NCBI GenBank assembly: GCA_963693285.1
Contig: OY848918.1
Span: forward strand, 16,490,263 to 16,554,262
Source: Xestospongia muta
Taxonomy: Eukaryota > Porifera > Demospongiae > Haplosclerida > Petrosiidae
Reading direction: 5' to 3'
Length of the DNA stretch: 64,000 nt
This document shows, piece by piece, positions 1 through 11,017 of this stretch (the first letter of the stretch is position 1; each line of letters begins with the position of its first letter). The translations under genes were made by a program, and so were the position numbers. A model generated the notes under the pieces. The model did no database searches and was not told where the DNA came from. It saw only the letters and a list, made by a program, of their open reading frames with translations.

Positions 1-654
1 TAAGAAAGCCAAATAACACTCAATATGATATCCAGACAAGGCATATTAAGCAAACAATTTTGCAAGTGATGTTCTGTTTAATTTAACATCATTAATTAAT
101 TGTCATTCAAATGATTTTGAATGACATTAGCAGTAGTTTCATGATTCACAATAATTTTGTAATTTTTTGAAATGACTACAATCAAAATTATTTCCATCCT
201 AAAAGCCTACTTCAATTCTGTCAATATAAATCTGATGGTCTACTTTGTTGCTGTTATGAGTGTAGATAAAACAAAAGACCTTTAAGGTTATACAATGGAG
301 AAATAGACAAAACATTGACACTGACTAGTTAGTGCTAGGGTTGTAGACATATTAGTGTTGATCATTCTATAGGTAGAGATGAGCCTACCTTCACATAAAA
401 ATGAATATCTAGTGCATATAATTTAAGTCATTGCCATAACAGGGTAGTTCTTTCACAAAAAATGTAACAATAAAATGAAATGTATACTGACATGGTTTGA
501 GTTTTCTCCTTTACTTATGATTGCATATATCTATTGACTCTTGAATGATTGAATTATTAATAGTAAGTGGCATTGGATGTTCTCTCAGAGATTATTCAGA
601 AGTTCACAATTTGAGTAGGCAGCTGTACCTGAATTGACAGTGTCCTTATAAAAT
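1..654. other. AT-rich non-coding stretch
   Basis: I see no open frame with coding character, no domain and no recognisable repeat family before the minisatellite array begins. Confidence 0.5.
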
Positions 655-1062
655 TCGCAAGTTGCGTTGAGTTGAGTAGTTGCGTTCAAGCTACAGCATG
701 AACTTTAAAATTCTCCAGACAATGGCGAGACTTCCTTCTCTAGGGGAGAGGTTTTGTGTCAGAGGTAGTGAATAAACTTTTCATTTCCCAGATAATGGCC
801 ACACTTCTTACTCTACGATTGAGTAGTTGATTTAGAGGTAGAGAATGAACTTTTGATTCCTCAGAAAATGGCAAGACTTCCTTCTCTAAGGGTTGAGTAG
901 TTGTGTTCAAGCTAGAGAATGAACTTTTGATTCCCCAGATAATGGCCAGACTTCCTTCTCTAAGGGTTAAGTAGTTGCATTTGAGGCAGTGAATGAACTT
1001 TTAATTCGACAGATAATGGCCAGACTTCCTCCTCTAGTGTTGAGTAGTTGCCTTCTCTAAAT
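655..1062. repeat. Minisatellite array 1 (about 74-bp monomer)
   Basis: Tandem, diverged copies of a unit of about 70-75 bp. Recurrent words are GAATGAACTTTTGATTCC, AGATAATGGCCAGACTTCC and GGGTTGAGTAGTTGCGTT. There are about six copies. The same monomer forms arrays 2 and 3 further along. The array runs straight into a flank that is also found beside array 3. Confidence 0.9.
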
Positions 1063-1435
1063 GTTTTTATTTTTAATCACAACTTGTAGGAAAGTGTTCC
1101 TACAGAAATATGATGGAGGATAGCTCTGATAGAATCATGTTATCAATACGTTCTCTATACACAACTTGATTTGATTTGGTACCTTGAGGATAATATTTAT
1201 ATGTAGGTGAATTTGAACTTTTAGGAGCAGAGACATTTTTGCTTACAATAGTGCAGGGAATGTAGAGAGTGGTCCTTCAGAGACCAGTGGTATCCTTATC
1301 TTGAGCTGTATCCAGTCCAAAAAGGTAAGATTAACTTCAACCCATAGATGTTGTTGCAACATTCAAATATCCCATAGAACTATATCACAAAATTCCATAA
1401 GCTGCCTTAGTGCTGTGACAAATGTAGAAATTTAC
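1063..1435. repeat. Array-flanking repeat, copy 1
   Basis: This segment is closely similar to 54326-54705 and in both places directly follows the minisatellite. Shared words include TATGATGGAGGATAGCTCTG and TTGATTTGATTTGGTACC. The array and flank therefore belong to one repeated element. No protein is recognised in it. Confidence 0.8.
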
Positions 1436-1557
1436 TCTTCATCAACAACAACTACTCTCCCCGTTGACGACATGATATTTAACTTGAATCTTTCTATTAA
1501 AATTGACAGCTTTGTGTGATAGTGTCCTTGCAATGTCTTTGTTGCCCTTGCACTTAA

Positions 1558-1735
1558 TTAACCGATTATACGTGAAATTCTATTAAACCGCAAATACACC
1601 TGACAGCGAAATTTATTTCAAGAAAAATTAGAAAATGACCTTTTTAGATTGACCTGCAAAGAGTGAGTTTTACTGAAAGAACTAGACAGAATTGGTGTAG
1701 AGAAGCTTCGTTCAGAATGAAGATGAGTTCGAGAA
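1558..1735. repeat. Interspersed repeat, paired with 56744-56915
   Basis: About 175 bp similar to 56744-56915, starting with TTAACCGATTATACG in both. Near 56.7 kb it lies just outside a MULE right end, whereas here it lies upstream of MULE copy A. No open frame is recognised. Confidence 0.7.
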
Positions 1736-2244
1736 GTAGACATCTATATCTTGAAAGTTGGCTGTAGACATTACCAGACGGAGATATAATAGCCGCGAGT
1801 AAAGCAATTTTTCATACACCAAGCTAAAGCAAGTGGGTCGCTGAATCTGAAGCTGCTATACAAACTACTGAAGACATTGCTATGCCTTTTTAAAGCCAGT
1901 AACACTCGAAGTAACGTACGTTTTTGAACTATAGATATTACTAAGCAGTATGTATACGTTAAAGTTTTTCTCTTTCTGCTCATACAATAGTGACAATTGC
2001 TCGTGATTGTTGTAGCCATTGGCAATTTTCTTTTTTTATGATAAGTTTAGTAAATGTTACAATGTGATTATAGGAAACTATATATGATCAGTAGTGGACT
2101 GATGTATATAATACATAGAGATTTTATGAGATATGAGATATTGTATGAATAGATACTTATAGACGAAAGGTATATTTATTTTGTGCAAATATTACTGGTA
2201 TTGTTTTGTGTGCCACATTAGGAAGCAATCTTTAGCATCACCAG

Positions 2245-2327
2245 TGTGAAAAAGTCAAACATCACACTCTCTATAATACCAGGAAATGACAGGAACTATC
2301 AACATGAGTGTGGTGAACTGCATTGTG
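2245..2327 (+). other. Exon-like duplicated block, copy 1
   Basis: An 83-bp block similar to 35996-36078, ending in both copies at CATTGTG followed by a GTAAGA donor. It is preceded by an AG. In one frame it is open in both copies and gives a peptide containing NITLSIIPG and CGELHC (CGKLHC in the other). Similarity continues about 70 bp past the donor. It may be a real exon from a duplicated gene or a non-coding repeat. I do not recognise the peptide. Confidence 0.35.
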
Positions 2328-3030
2328 GTAAGAGTATTGACCTCTTTTTAACTTGTTGTCATTTCTTATCATCATAGGAAAATCACGAAGAGATAGTTGA
2401 TGAATAGGTGTTCAATTGTCACCACATCTTAGTCAACTACAATAGTTACCTATCAACTCTTTTGCTAGCTGAACATAGAACTCTTTTATGTTTTAAATGT
2501 TGCTGGTTGTGATAGTGTTGTGTAAAATGTGTGTATTCATGATAGTAACATTGAACAGAATGAAGACTATATATTTATATAACTTGTGTTACTTGATTTT
2601 ACAACTGCAATAGCCATGGAGCTGATCCCCACAGTTCTCTTCACCTATGTACTTGTTATATATAATATTTTTGGACAAGTGTTAAAGGTGCCCTCTCCGC
2701 CCTCTCACTTACTCTGGCATGCCATTCCAAGTTGGTTTGAATAATATATAATGTGCAACCAATATTGCTATTGAGCCATATTCAATGTGGGAGTGAAGAT
2801 AATGATGAAATTAAGGTATCTTTGAAATAGAAGGTCGAATAATGTTTCAAAGAATCACTTCAACCTTTGTAAGTTGTACCACTGCTGGCAGTAATAGATT
2901 GGCCTATATTAGAAGTGTAAAGGGAATTGGGTCAGAATTTTCCTGTATGATGTCAGTAGAAATTTAAGATGATGGAGGAAAGTTGTTAAAAACATTAGCA
3001 TTTTCAGTGTTCCACTGGAATGTGATGTAG

Positions 3031-3295
3031 TTAACTGATGGTTAAACATTGAGAATAACCTTGTAGGTGCTGAAATGTATAGATGAAAGGGGCAACATGT
3101 CCTTTAGTTAATAAGTGTATGAAGCTGTTAGCCAGATAAACAGGCTTTACAAATAACACAACAAAGAGCCTGTTGTACTTACCACCAGATAAACTATTAC
3201 TTACAGGCATAAATCTGATAACATTGATGCCTGGCATTGTTATAATATCTTTGATGAACTATGTTTTTATAATATTGTATCCACAACTCCTTATT
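3031..3295. repeat. Interspersed repeat; 3178-3290 paired with 54707-54812
   Basis: The part from CTTACCACCAGATAAA to ATCCACAACTC is repeated at 54707-54812. There it sits between the array flank and MULE copy E. A minus-strand open frame of 68 codons covers this area but shows no recognisable domain, so I do not call it a gene. Confidence 0.6.
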
Positions 3296-3838
3296 CCCTC
3301 TTACAATAGTACCAGCTGTGCCAAGAGCTGTTAAAACTACACCAATGTTGCACCAAGTATATAATATACACAAGCTGGTTGATTGTACTCATTAGATCTA
3401 AACTTTGAGATTGTTCATATTGTATTTGGTAAATATAACAAGATACTTTGTAGTGAAGGTGGGCTGAAATTGTTATTTATTCAATACTTTGGTACTTCCA
3501 ATTGTACTTTGGTTGTCAAATATTGTTACTTGAGTAGCTGTAGAATCAGTTATAAAAAAATATGTCACACTTGTTGGGTATTTATCAGAGTTTTCTTGGA
3601 TTGATGCAAGTGATAACATATGCTTTGGTATTGGAAAACGAGTTCCACCATGAATTGACATTTGTTTCATTGACATGACCACAATTCAAATAACAAGTTT
3701 TATTGATCAATTGAATCGCTGGCATGTTGACATTTCTGTAATTGGTAAAAGTAAGTTGAGCAGGATTGGGAAAGTAAGACACTTTCAATAGATTCTATAA
3801 TTCTATAATTGTTGGTGGTTGCTAAATTTAGTCACTCG

Positions 3839-5281
3839 TTTAAAGTTGGCAGTGACTATAGGTCCAGTAACAGGACCCGTTATTTTGTAGCTATTGGTCC
3901 GGCAAACCAAACTACGCCTCGTAAAAGTAAAACCACACCCACATCAATCATGGACACTTACGAAGGAATGTCGTTTGTTGTTGGTGAAACTTTTGCGTCT
4001 TACGCAAGAAAACCTTTGAAGAGAAAGGAGAACTTGGTCTTGACACATATTTCAAGGTACATAATGAAAATAAATCATGTCATATTTTCATTGTTGTGTA
4101 GGTCACCAGTGTTTTTTTCAAAACCAGTTAAATTTGTCTTGTGTCAGTATCAGAAATTCTGCAAAATGATGTCCTTGTGTCAGGAAATTTGTTCACTGGG
4201 TTCTGAAGTTGGTATGAGTCAGTATGAAGAGCGTTACTCTGTTTTGGTGTGTATTCGTGACAACTGGAAACCAGGGAAATGTGTTGAGCGCACAGAACGT
4301 ACTATGTGTAGCCATGGTATTTTGTGTTTACTGTAAAGTCATGTACATGTATGTAGATGGTAGTGAATGTGATAATGATTGCAAAGATGATTAAGTAATT
4401 TCTGGAGATGGATCTGAAGACAAACAGGAAGTAGTTATGGGTAAGGATTGTTTTGTACTAACAAATGTGTGTAGGAGAAAGGGACAATTGGAGAGATACA
4501 TGTACAAGATGGATCAGATAGCTTTGATGCTAATGAATGATTAAATGGTAAGAGGTGCTTTTACTTAAGGAAGATAATGGTAACACATACAGGTTTGACT
4601 ACAATCAAGATTCCACCAAGACTGAAGAAGCATGGAAGACCAAAGGTTAACTATCGTAGGTCTACCAAGGAAATGTCAGAATCATGGCAAGCCTATACCT
4701 TTTATGAAGAAAATGCCCACTGAAAAAGAAAAAGTAAGTACTTCATTACACAGCATACTTATCATTAAACATCTTAGTTATTTTGAAGTAGTTTGTTGAT
4801 GCCAATGTTGTTGATTCTGCAATTAAAGGTTCTCTTATTAATGAAGACAATGTTGAAGTCCACCCAGAGACAATTTCCTGCTCCTGTTTAGATGAAAATG
4901 TATGCATTGAAAGCTATAGGAAATATTTTTCTCCTGATAGGCAAGAGTCATCCTATTTGGTACTGTGGTCAGTGCAGGAATCTAATTGATGATGATATGG
5001 AAGATTCCATTGTTTGTGACTCATGCTTGACATGTTTTCATTTCCATTGAATTAGTTTGAAAGGTCCTCCAAAATTAAAGCTATGGTACTGTTGAACTTG
5101 CTATATCATTACTAATAAGTTGTGAAACTTTATTGCAGTATTAATGATTACAGTTCATTTATCATTAGGAATGTTTATTGAGTGGGTGTGGTTTTACTTT
5201 TTGAGGCGTGGTTTCGATTGCCTGACCAATTGTTGAAAAATAACGAGTCTGATTATCGGACCTATAGGCTTTGCCTTTAAA
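3839..5281 (+). mobile_element. MULE copy A, internally deleted
   Basis: A Mutator-like element with long inverted repeats. The left end (from TTTAAAGTTGGCAGTG through TAAAACCACACCCAC) is matched in reverse by the right end (GTGGGTGTGGTTTTACTTT through CCTATAGGC to CTTTAAA) over roughly 120 bp. Just inside the left repeat a reading frame starts MDTYEGMSFVVGETFASYA, which resembles the N-terminus of FAR1/ZSWIM-type transposases. The catalytic region present in copy C is missing: the sequence jumps from TTGCGTCTTACGC to AAGAAAACCTTTGAAGAG. The PHD-like exon near the right end survives in decayed form. This is a non-autonomous derivative. Confidence 0.8.
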
Positions 5282-5772
5282 GTTTGGTGTGCATGCAAAG
5301 GTAAAGTTAAGTTGATACTAGAGAAATATAAAGAAGTTGACAATACTGTTTCTTATGGAATCAGTTGATACTGTACAGAATTCCAGCAACCGTCATTATC
5401 CTCAACAAGTTCATAATCATCATGAATACTGTTTTCTCATAGAATCAATTGATGCCTATGATACCGTAGAGAACTCCATACTCAAAAAGTGTATAATCAT
5501 CCAGAACGATTCTTATTAATGTTGCAATGTATTCTAGCTATGTATTGGTTAAAGAGGAAGGTATGTCACATATATGTTGTGTGTGGTTTTGTTTTCCACA
5601 TGCTCAATAATTTAGAATGATTTTGATTTTATGTCTTGTGTAACCCATATATAAAGTTATATGAGGTGACAAAACCACAAATACTTCATAAATACATGAA
5701 TTAATAACAACATTACATACAAAATACATCATGTATAATAATCACAACATGTTTAATAATGAAGACACTTAC

Positions 5773-5871
5773 ATTGTTAATGGCATCCAGTGATGCACCA
5801 GACTTTATTAGCACATCAGCTACATCATTGCGGCCACTGGCAGCAGCCCGATGAAGGGGAGTATCATTGTA
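5773..5871 (-). CDS. Ankyrin-repeat exon (unit 1, exon ii)
   Basis: A minus-strand exon of exactly 99 bp (33 codons, phase 0-0) bounded by an ATGTAG acceptor and a GTAAGT donor. It encodes one canonical ankyrin repeat: DTPLHRAAASGRNDVADVL, then a LIKSGASLDA turn. The nucleotide sequence is identical to 10919-11017 and similar to the exon at 50203-50301. It belongs to a second ankyrin gene or gene fragment downstream of the ROCO-like gene. Further exons below 5773 were not found, so the gene may be incomplete. Ankyrin repeats mediate protein binding. Confidence 0.8.
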
Positions 5872-8564
5872 CTACATAAAGTAGATGTCATTATTTATGA
5901 TCAATTCACTTTATTATAATATATAGCTACAACTAATGATACATTATAAAGGGTAGGTAAAATAAATTCAATGTTTTTAAACTAATGTGTATAGAGAGGT
6001 TGATACTTTATGTGATGTCATCAACAGTAGTATTCATGATAACTAGCAATTATATGTTTACAATTTAAAATGTTTGTCATATTATGTCACATATCTTTTA
6101 CCTATAGATTTACAATACATTCTCATAATACAATATATTACAGTAAGTGATTTGCTAAGTACATGCTCTATAAAATTTATATTATTAACAAGTTATAACT
6201 AGTATAATACAATAGCTGTATAATAGCTAAATATGATAGGAATTAAGTATACACAGAGGAACCCACTAGTAGTCACTCCACTAAACAGGTCTCAGCCAGT
6301 GATAAACTTTTGGAAGGAAGTGTAATTATAAGTGATATTAAAATATTAGGTGTTAAATGAAAAGGAAGACTAATTATTATCATTATATATCAGGTAACCT
6401 ACACTATCTAATAATATCATTATTGACATCATTTCATTACATTCATTCTATTGTTAGTTCTATTTTATTCCACATAACACTATGTAAGCAAAAATGGATG
6501 TTTAAATTATGCAACAAACCTGACAATTAAATGTTAAAATGTACTCAAGTATGTAATATCATATTTGTCTGCACGAACTAAGGCATTACAAATAAACTAT
6601 GAGGCTATAGGACAAGTGATCTACATGACTTGCATAACATATATTATAAAAATTATAAAAGTTGTATATTGTTGAATTTTGTTTGTTATTTGATTTATTC
6701 TTGTTGATAATAATAATAACAAATTTATTAAAACAATGTTATGTTAGTGGTAGCTTCATTTATAGAAACGTATCCACAATGTGTACAAGAAATCATTTTT
6801 ACAACACATGCTTGCTTGTACATGATGATAGATCATATTGTGGATAAATTCATATTTTCATGTTTTGTGATTAGAACAGTAGATGAATGAAAATTTCACA
6901 ACTTTTATAGCTTTAATACTTATTAATCAAAAGGATGTACTTTACAAACTATAACTGTATTCTTGAGGTAATCAAGGAGTAAGCTGGGACTAATGTGGTA
7001 AGCCTTTTTGTGTAGAAAACATGAAAATATAATATATATTCACATGATAGCAATGTAAAGTACACATCTTATTATCAGAGATCACATTCTATATAATGCC
7101 CTACTTTGTTGGCTGGTTATTATTGGCAACATTTAATTTCTCAGTCAGTTAAGTAGGTTCATTTATTATTCACAGTATGTCATATAAAGACTTTATTGAT
7201 TAGGAAAGTAAGAAGACTCTATTAACAACATGTACCAGCCATCAAACAATGACATTGGCTAGACTTATGACTTAGAGACTCTCATAGTTAGCTTTTATTA
7301 TCTGATAACAACAATGAAGACAGTACAGTATACATTACAAACCACTGGTACATCGTACTTATAGACTGAGTGTAAAAAAGTTACCATGTATTAGAATCTA
7401 TAACTTAGCATATAGAAGTTTTGTTATATTAATTCTTTGTCAAAATGGACTCTGTACAGGTTGGTTGAGTTACTAGAGTAACTATTACATAACAATCTAA
7501 CATTATACAAAAGGGCTTGTTGACTCCACCAAGAAATATATAGTACTTGGAATAGCATACTTGTCACATAACTTGTCAACACAGACTCTTTATATATAAT
7601 GTAAGTGTTCACTGTGCTTGTTTCTGTCAAAATTCATGTATTCTATTCCTTATAATTTATGTTAATTACTTCATATTACTTACAGTTTAAACATATATTG
7701 GAATGTAATCTTCACCATAACTTTATAATCATGAATGTATTAAGGAGTTCTGTTATATAGTGTTAGAATGATGACAACAAGTTGTTGAATGTATTTATTT
7801 ATAATATAATATCAATACATATAAAGATCTATTAGACCATAAGTTTGTGATTTCACTAATCTACTATTAAAGACATGAAATCAATATATTTATCAGTGGA
7901 CATTAAAAGTGATGATTCTTTGTTACTATCACTCATAAAAAGCATTTGTTATATATAATACAAAAGGTTTCCATATTTCCTGAGTCAACCATTAATGTGT
8001 AATAAATGGGAATGCATTCAAGACCACTTTGCAATTGTTTATATTTGTTATGGTTTCCATTATTCATAAGTCCAATGTTCCACTGTACTGATACTGATAG
8101 ACTTACATGTACTTAATATGATATTTGTCATTTTTTTGGCAAAACTACACATGTTGTGCTAAAAATTCCGAATAAACTATGTGGTTGCTATGCGGCCATT
8201 TTGTACATGATTTTTAACAAATTTGGTTACTAAGTACTTTTATGATTTGTCTTCCTGGATACCAAGTATGGTATATATCCAGTACAAAATGTATGTATGC
8301 AAACATTCACTTTGAAACTATTTAGAGTAATATGTGTGATTTACCCAAATTAGGTCACATTTAATATATTCTCCAAATTCCTATGATTGATTTATAATTA
8401 TAAGGTTTGCTATAATTAATTATTTCTATTTTACTTAATTATTACATTATAATGTAAAAGAGAGTAGTCTATTGTACAATGTACATTACACAAGATTTTT
8501 AGTCTTCATGTAGATATTATGTTTACAGACAAACACAAACATAATGAAAGGCACTAAAGTGCCG
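5872..8564. other. Intron, AT-rich, no gene seen
   Basis: This is intronic sequence between two ankyrin exons. It is repeated with a few percent difference in duplication unit 2. Its first part is also related to 50302-52070, in the ROCO-like gene. Open frames here are short and carry no domain. Confidence 0.6.
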
Positions 8565-9397
8565 AACCTCGCTGTAGTTTCTAAGTTATTTATAAATTTT
8601 ATGCCAGCTTAGGCCCAGCTATGATGTTGTTATTGCAAGAAAATTTATTAACATTCCAGAAGGTGTGGTTATAAAATGGCAAGCTTTGTCATTCTGTATA
8701 TGCTCATTAATTGTTCCTTGATTTCTAGCTTTGCCATGTTTGTGAAGCAGTAACTGAATAAGTGATAGTATCATTCAATTCCCAAGCAAGATTAAGTGCT
8801 ACTTTCGTGATGAAAAGTTTCTCTGAGTCTTTACATGACCCTTTAAAATCTATCAATATTTCATATACAAAATTTATTGTAACTTGAAGATGAAACCTTC
8901 TTTGGAAACGTCCCGTGGTACAAATATAAATCGATATATTATCTATTAGTACCAGTCTTTTCAGTGCTTGAAGACGTTTCCTGAATGCGTTACTTCCCTC
9001 CAAGTCCACAAAACATTTTTCAGAACTTTTCTAACGATTACTTCGACCAACGGCCTTCTGTCTTGCTGATCCGTATTCCTCTGAGATTGTTTACAACATA
9101 CTAAAAAATCTCCACGTTAAGTTTTTTACTTTTCGAGAAACGGCACTTGACCTCTGCAGCCTGAAAATTCTTTTGCGAGTTTTAAGCTTCTGTTTTCCTT
9201 GACGATGTTCTTGACACTACTGTTGTAAAGTCCACATGCTTTTCTATTCGTTGCTAAACGTTGGTAGCTGCTAATGCTTCGGTTGCCAAGTTATAGCAGT
9301 TCAAAAAAAACAACTCTGGTAACAGACACAGACACACACACACACACACACAAACAGACTACAGTACCCTCGCTATGCGCCCACGCACAGCGAGGTT
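8565..9397. mobile_element. 833-bp inverted-repeat element, copy 1
   Basis: The element starts AACCTCGCTGT and ends ACAGCGAGGTT, an exact 11-bp inverted repeat. The last 30 bp also fold on themselves (CCTCGCTATGCGC against GCACAGCGAGG), and GGCACTAAAGTGCC just outside the left end is a small hairpin. It is less AT-rich than its surroundings and contains a 94-codon minus-strand frame (8725-9009) that is nearly unchanged in copy 2 but has no recognisable domain. I could not find a target duplication, so the superfamily is unknown. Confidence 0.5.
9329..9352. repeat. (AC)n microsatellite
   Basis: About eleven AC units near the right end of the 833-bp element. The same tract is present in copy 2 at about 14796-14820. 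Confidence 0.9.
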
Positions 9398-9558
9398 AAT
9401 AACATTGAAATTAAAGACTTGACAATATCAACCACTAAACATATTATAAACTAAAACAAGTAACTTGTTTTATAAGATCCTCATAACTTAACTTTATACT
9501 AAATTATAATCATAATACGAGGTACTAATAAGTTTAAATTACAATATTAAACACTAAC

Positions 9559-9648
9559 CTTATCTAGTGCATGTATATTGGACTTATTTTTAATTAGCAT
9601 TTCTGCTGTTTCAGCATTAGATGCAAAGTGTAATGCTGTTCGACCATC
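9559..9648 (-). CDS. Ankyrin-repeat exon (unit 1, exon i)
   Basis: A 90-bp minus-strand exon (30 codons, phase 0-0) with a CAG acceptor and a GTTAGTGT donor. It encodes DGRTALHFASNAETAEML followed by LIKNKSNIHALDK, a slightly short ankyrin repeat. It is identical to 17661-17750. It splices in frame to the 99-bp exon at 5773-5871. Confidence 0.78.
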
Positions 9649-10033
9649 CTGTAAAAGAAGAAATATAAGTTAATACTAGATAACTAACAGTATACTATAC
9701 ATTGTACATAAACAAGTACTATCATAACATGTGGTCAATATCAGTGGAGGTTCATGTTGTTTATTCTCTCTCTTATGACTATTATTAGTAGCTCATATCA
9801 TGTCATGTCAATGTAGTACATTCAACAAACACTATATTATGAGCAACAAAACTAAGATGTTTAGGAAAGACTACTAATACATGTGTAAATACATGGCAAG
9901 AGCAAGTCTGAATTAATGATGATAAAACCTCATATAATAATAAAAGGTGGTTATTAACTATATATGAGTTACAAATGTCATAATATAACATATTACTACA
10001 AGTATACTGTATACAAGTATGTCATGTGATACA

Positions 10034-10427
10034 TTAGATGAAAATGTATGCATTGAAAGCTATAGGAAATATTTTTCTCCTGATAGGCAAGAGTCATCCT
10101 ATTTGGTACTGTGGTCAGTGCAGGAATCTAATTGATGATGATATGGAAGATTCCATTGTTTGTGACTCATGCTTGACATGTTTTCATTTCCATTGAATTA
10201 GTTTGAAAGGTCCTCCAAAATTAAAGCTATGGTACTGTTGAACTTGCTATATCATTACTAATAAGTTGTGAAACTTTATTGCAGTATTAATGATTACAGT
10301 TCATTTATCATTAGGAATGTTTATTGAGTGGGTGTGGTTTTACTTTTTGAGGCGTGGTTTCGATTGCCTGACCAATTGTTGAAAAATAACGAGTCTGATT
10401 ATCGGACCTATAGGCTTTGCCTTTAAA
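10034..10427 (+). mobile_element. MULE copy B, right-end fragment
   Basis: This is the part of MULE copy A carried into duplication unit 2. It holds the decayed PHD-like region and the right inverted repeat, and it starts abruptly at the duplication breakpoint inside the element. It was not inserted independently. Confidence 0.85.
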
Positions 10428-10918
10428 GTTTGGTGTGCATGCAAAGGTAAAGTTAAGTTGATACTAGAGAAATATAAAGAAGTTGACAATACTGTTTCTT
10501 ATGGAATCAGTTGATACTGTACAGAATTCCAGCAACCGTCATTATCCTCAACAAGTTCATAATCATCATGAATACTGTTTTCTCATAGAATCAATTGATG
10601 CCTATGATACCGTAGAGAACTCCATACTCAAAAAGTGTATAATCATCCACAACGATTCTTATTAATGTTGCAATGTATTCTAGTTATGTATTGGTTAAAG
10701 TGGAAGGTATGTCACATATATGCTGTGTGTGGTTTTGTTTTCCACATGCTCAATAATTTAGAATGATTTTGATTTTATGTCTTGTGTAACCCATATATAA
10801 AGTTATATGAGGTGACAAAACCACAAATACTTCATAAATACATGAATTAATAACAACATTACATACAAAATACATCATGTATAATAATCACAACATGTTT
10901 AATAATGAAGACACTTAC

Positions 10919-11017
10919 ATTGTTAATGGCATCCAGTGATGCACCAGACTTTATTAGCACATCAGCTACATCATTGCGGCCACTGGCAGCAGCCCGATGA
11001 AGGGGAGTATCATTGTA
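10919..11017 (-). CDS. Ankyrin-repeat exon (unit 2, exon ii)
   Basis: Identical in sequence, length (99 bp), phase and splice sites to the exon at 5773-5871. It encodes one 33-residue ankyrin repeat. Between this exon and the next one at 9559-9648 lies the duplication junction, so a transcript through both units would carry four ankyrin repeats in alternating order. Confidence 0.8.

Larger units (their letters stand above)
4888..10028. repeat. Segmental tandem duplication, unit 1
   Basis: This 5.14-kb unit recurs at 10034-18130 with an offset of 5146 bp that drifts by only 1-2 bp over 4 kb. It contains the right part of MULE copy A, two ankyrin exons and an 833-bp inverted-repeat element. 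The unit-to-unit junction at 10029-10033 shows a 5-bp filler, and TTA is shared at the join. Both ankyrin exons are identical between units, so the duplication is recent. Confidence 0.92.

Noticed and set aside
5337..5519. 60-codon plus-strand frame repeated at 10483 and 49761
   Set aside because: It is repeated only because the surrounding segment is duplicated. It has no domain, and changes between copies show no codon bias that I can see by eye.
7424..7630. 68-codon minus frame repeated at 12569
   Set aside because: It lies in a duplicated intron and has no start context or domain. Preservation reflects recent duplication.
8540..8600. Helitron end
   Set aside because: The hairpins at the 833-bp element suggested a Helitron, but it has an exact inverted repeat at both ends and no CTRR terminus.
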